A stretch of DNA of 64,000 nucleotides from Gaetbulibacter_A sp043876815. GTDB taxonomy: Bacteria > Bacteroidota > Bacteroidia > Flavobacteriales > Flavobacteriaceae. Below are positions 63,225 through 64,000 of this stretch, piece after piece (within the stretch, counting starts at the first letter, position 1; each line of letters begins with the position of its first letter). Location of the stretch: positions 868,001-932,000 of the forward strand of contig NZ_JBAWKA010000001.1 of assembly GCF_043876815.1 (NCBI RefSeq), written 5' to 3'. Below the pieces are notes generated by a model. That model searched no databases and was not told the origin of the DNA. It saw nothing but the letters and a program-made list of their open reading frames with translations. The translations under genes were made by a program, and so were the position numbers.

Positions 63225-64000
63225 ATGACCAAAAAAACAAAGATTTTTGGTGCGGTTTTGTTTGGGGTAACCTTACATGGTTTCTCACAACAGATCGACT
63301 CAACCAATGTTCAACAACTTGATGAAGTTGTCATTACCGATTCACGATTTGCTTTAAAACGTGAAAATTCAGGAAAAACTGTTATTAAAATTACCTCTGA
63401 TGACATTCAAAGAAATCAGGGTAAAACCGTCTCCGAGCTCATTAATACCAAAAGCGGTATAGAGATCAATGGTAGTCGTAGTGTCCAAGGTCAAAACCTG
63501 GGCTATTTTGTTCGTGGTGGAAATAACCGGCAGGTATTAATCCTTATAGATGGTATTCAGGTGAATGATCCTTCGTTGGTAAGCAACGATTTTGATCTGC
63601 GCTTATTAGATCTAAATACCATTGAATCCATTGAAATTATTAAGGGGGCTGCTAGTACCCTTTACGGGAATGCTGCAGCAACGGCTGTAATCAATATTAC
63701 TACCAAAAAACCGTCAGAAGAAACCTTATCCGGCAATTTTCTGTCGGTCATAGGAACCAACCAATCTCAAGATGATTCGGGTAATAGCATTAACAGCTTT
63801 AGAAATAATGTGGCGATTAGTGGTACAGCTGATAAATTAAAGTATCTGGCTGGTTTCGGTAACCATTATGCAGGTGGACTCTCGGCTGCCGATGGTCAAA
63901 ATGCGGAGAGTGATCCATTTTCCAGATTCAATACGAATTTAAAATTAGGATATGCTTTCAATAAAGCTTTATCGTTAACCGTATTTGGTAGTTATGATAA
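63225..64000 (+). CDS. btuB: TonB-dependent receptor, BtuB-like (partial)
   Basis: The first 258 codons of an outer-membrane receptor, open at the window end. It begins with a signal peptide (MTKKTKIFGAVLFGVTLHGFSQ), then a TonB box (QLDEVVIT near residue 30) and the plug domain (about 45-155; VSELINTKSGIEINGS, the RQVLILIDGIQVNDP segment and IKGAASTLYGNAA). The barrel starts about residue 165. The riboswitch in front makes vitamin B12 or another corrinoid the likely substrate. It is the last feature of the window. Confidence 0.92.
   Translation, partial: MTKKTKIFGAVLFGVTLHGFSQQIDSTNVQQLDEVVITDSRFALKRENSGKTVIKITSDDIQRNQGKTVSELINTKSGIEINGSRSVQGQNLGYFVRGGNNRQVLILIDGIQVNDPSLVSNDFDLRLLDLNTIESIEIIKGAASTLYGNAAATAVINITTKKPSEETLSGNFLSVIGTNQSQDDSGNSINSFRNNVAISGTADKLKYLAGFGNHYAGGLSAADGQNAESDPFSRFNTNLKLGYAFNKALSLTVFGSYD

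Noticed and set aside
1..64000. Phage, transposon, toxin-antitoxin or CRISPR systems
   Set aside because: No integrase, transposase, repeat-spacer array, or paired small toxin gene is present on either strand.

Overview
The window comes from an AT-rich Bacteroidetes chromosome, most likely a marine or environmental member of the Flavobacteriaceae. The signs are promoters of the TTTG / TAnnTTTG type, a type IX secretion sorting domain on an exported metalloprotease, many small lipoproteins starting MKK, several families typical of the phylum (DUF4199, DUF4382, DUF5777-like, DUF6580), and a cbb3 oxidase locus in the order ccoI, ccoS, ccoN. I saw no tRNA, rRNA, CRISPR array, insertion sequence, phage or conjugative gene. 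The window is mostly housekeeping chromosome with a few compact accessory operons.

1-7.7 kb: respiration under low oxygen. A cbb3 oxidase subunit (cut by the window edge), CcoS and the copper ATPase CcoI lie next to a Crp/Fnr-type regulator with an N-terminal CxxC. FNR-like palindromes ATGAY-N4-RTCAT sit 51 bp before ccoS and between ccoI and the regulator; a third lies before ppdK at 24.1 kb. A VWA / MoxR-type AAA+ pair follows. 8-12.2 kb: a three-gene sucrose operon made of a sucrose-phosphatase/glycosidase fusion, a sucrose-phosphate-synthase-like GT4 and a fructokinase. 12.3-15.3 kb: two exported peptidases. 15.5-24 kb: a fatty-acid beta-oxidation operon (marR-fadN-fadA-fadE) with a striking 18-bp-arm palindrome before marR, a small membrane protein and a long-chain acyl-CoA ligase. 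24-33 kb: ppdK, purL, a GC-rich extragenic repeat, a fructosamine-kinase family gene and an RsmB-like methyltransferase.

33-51 kb: a beta-propeller lipoprotein, an ECF sigma / membrane protein / periplasmic protein operon, a candidate small RNA, an MsbA-like ABC exporter overlapping a phosphohexomutase gene, a GT2, ribosomal protein L31, a GlmU-like nucleotidyltransferase, an oligopeptide-binding lipoprotein, mtaB, a run of small genes, a lytic transglycosylase and a cardiolipin synthase. 51-56.6 kb: rpmH, a short form of carB and the T9SS-exported M43 protease. 56.6-60.2 kb: a minus-strand cluster with YceI, two single-heme cytochrome lipoproteins, an outer-membrane beta-barrel and an OB-fold membrane protein, which could form an uncharacterised envelope redox module; a DUF4382 lipoprotein gene lies upstream behind its own terminator. 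60.4-64 kb: a thioesterase, RmuC, a DUF6580 membrane protein and a cobalamin riboswitch in front of a BtuB-like TonB receptor that runs off the window.

The strongest candidates for new biology are the phosphatase-glycosidase fusion in the sucrose operon, the cytochrome/beta-barrel/YceI cluster, the shared FNR-like motif that links respiration to ppdK, and the candidate small RNA at 35.9 kb. None is proven from sequence alone.
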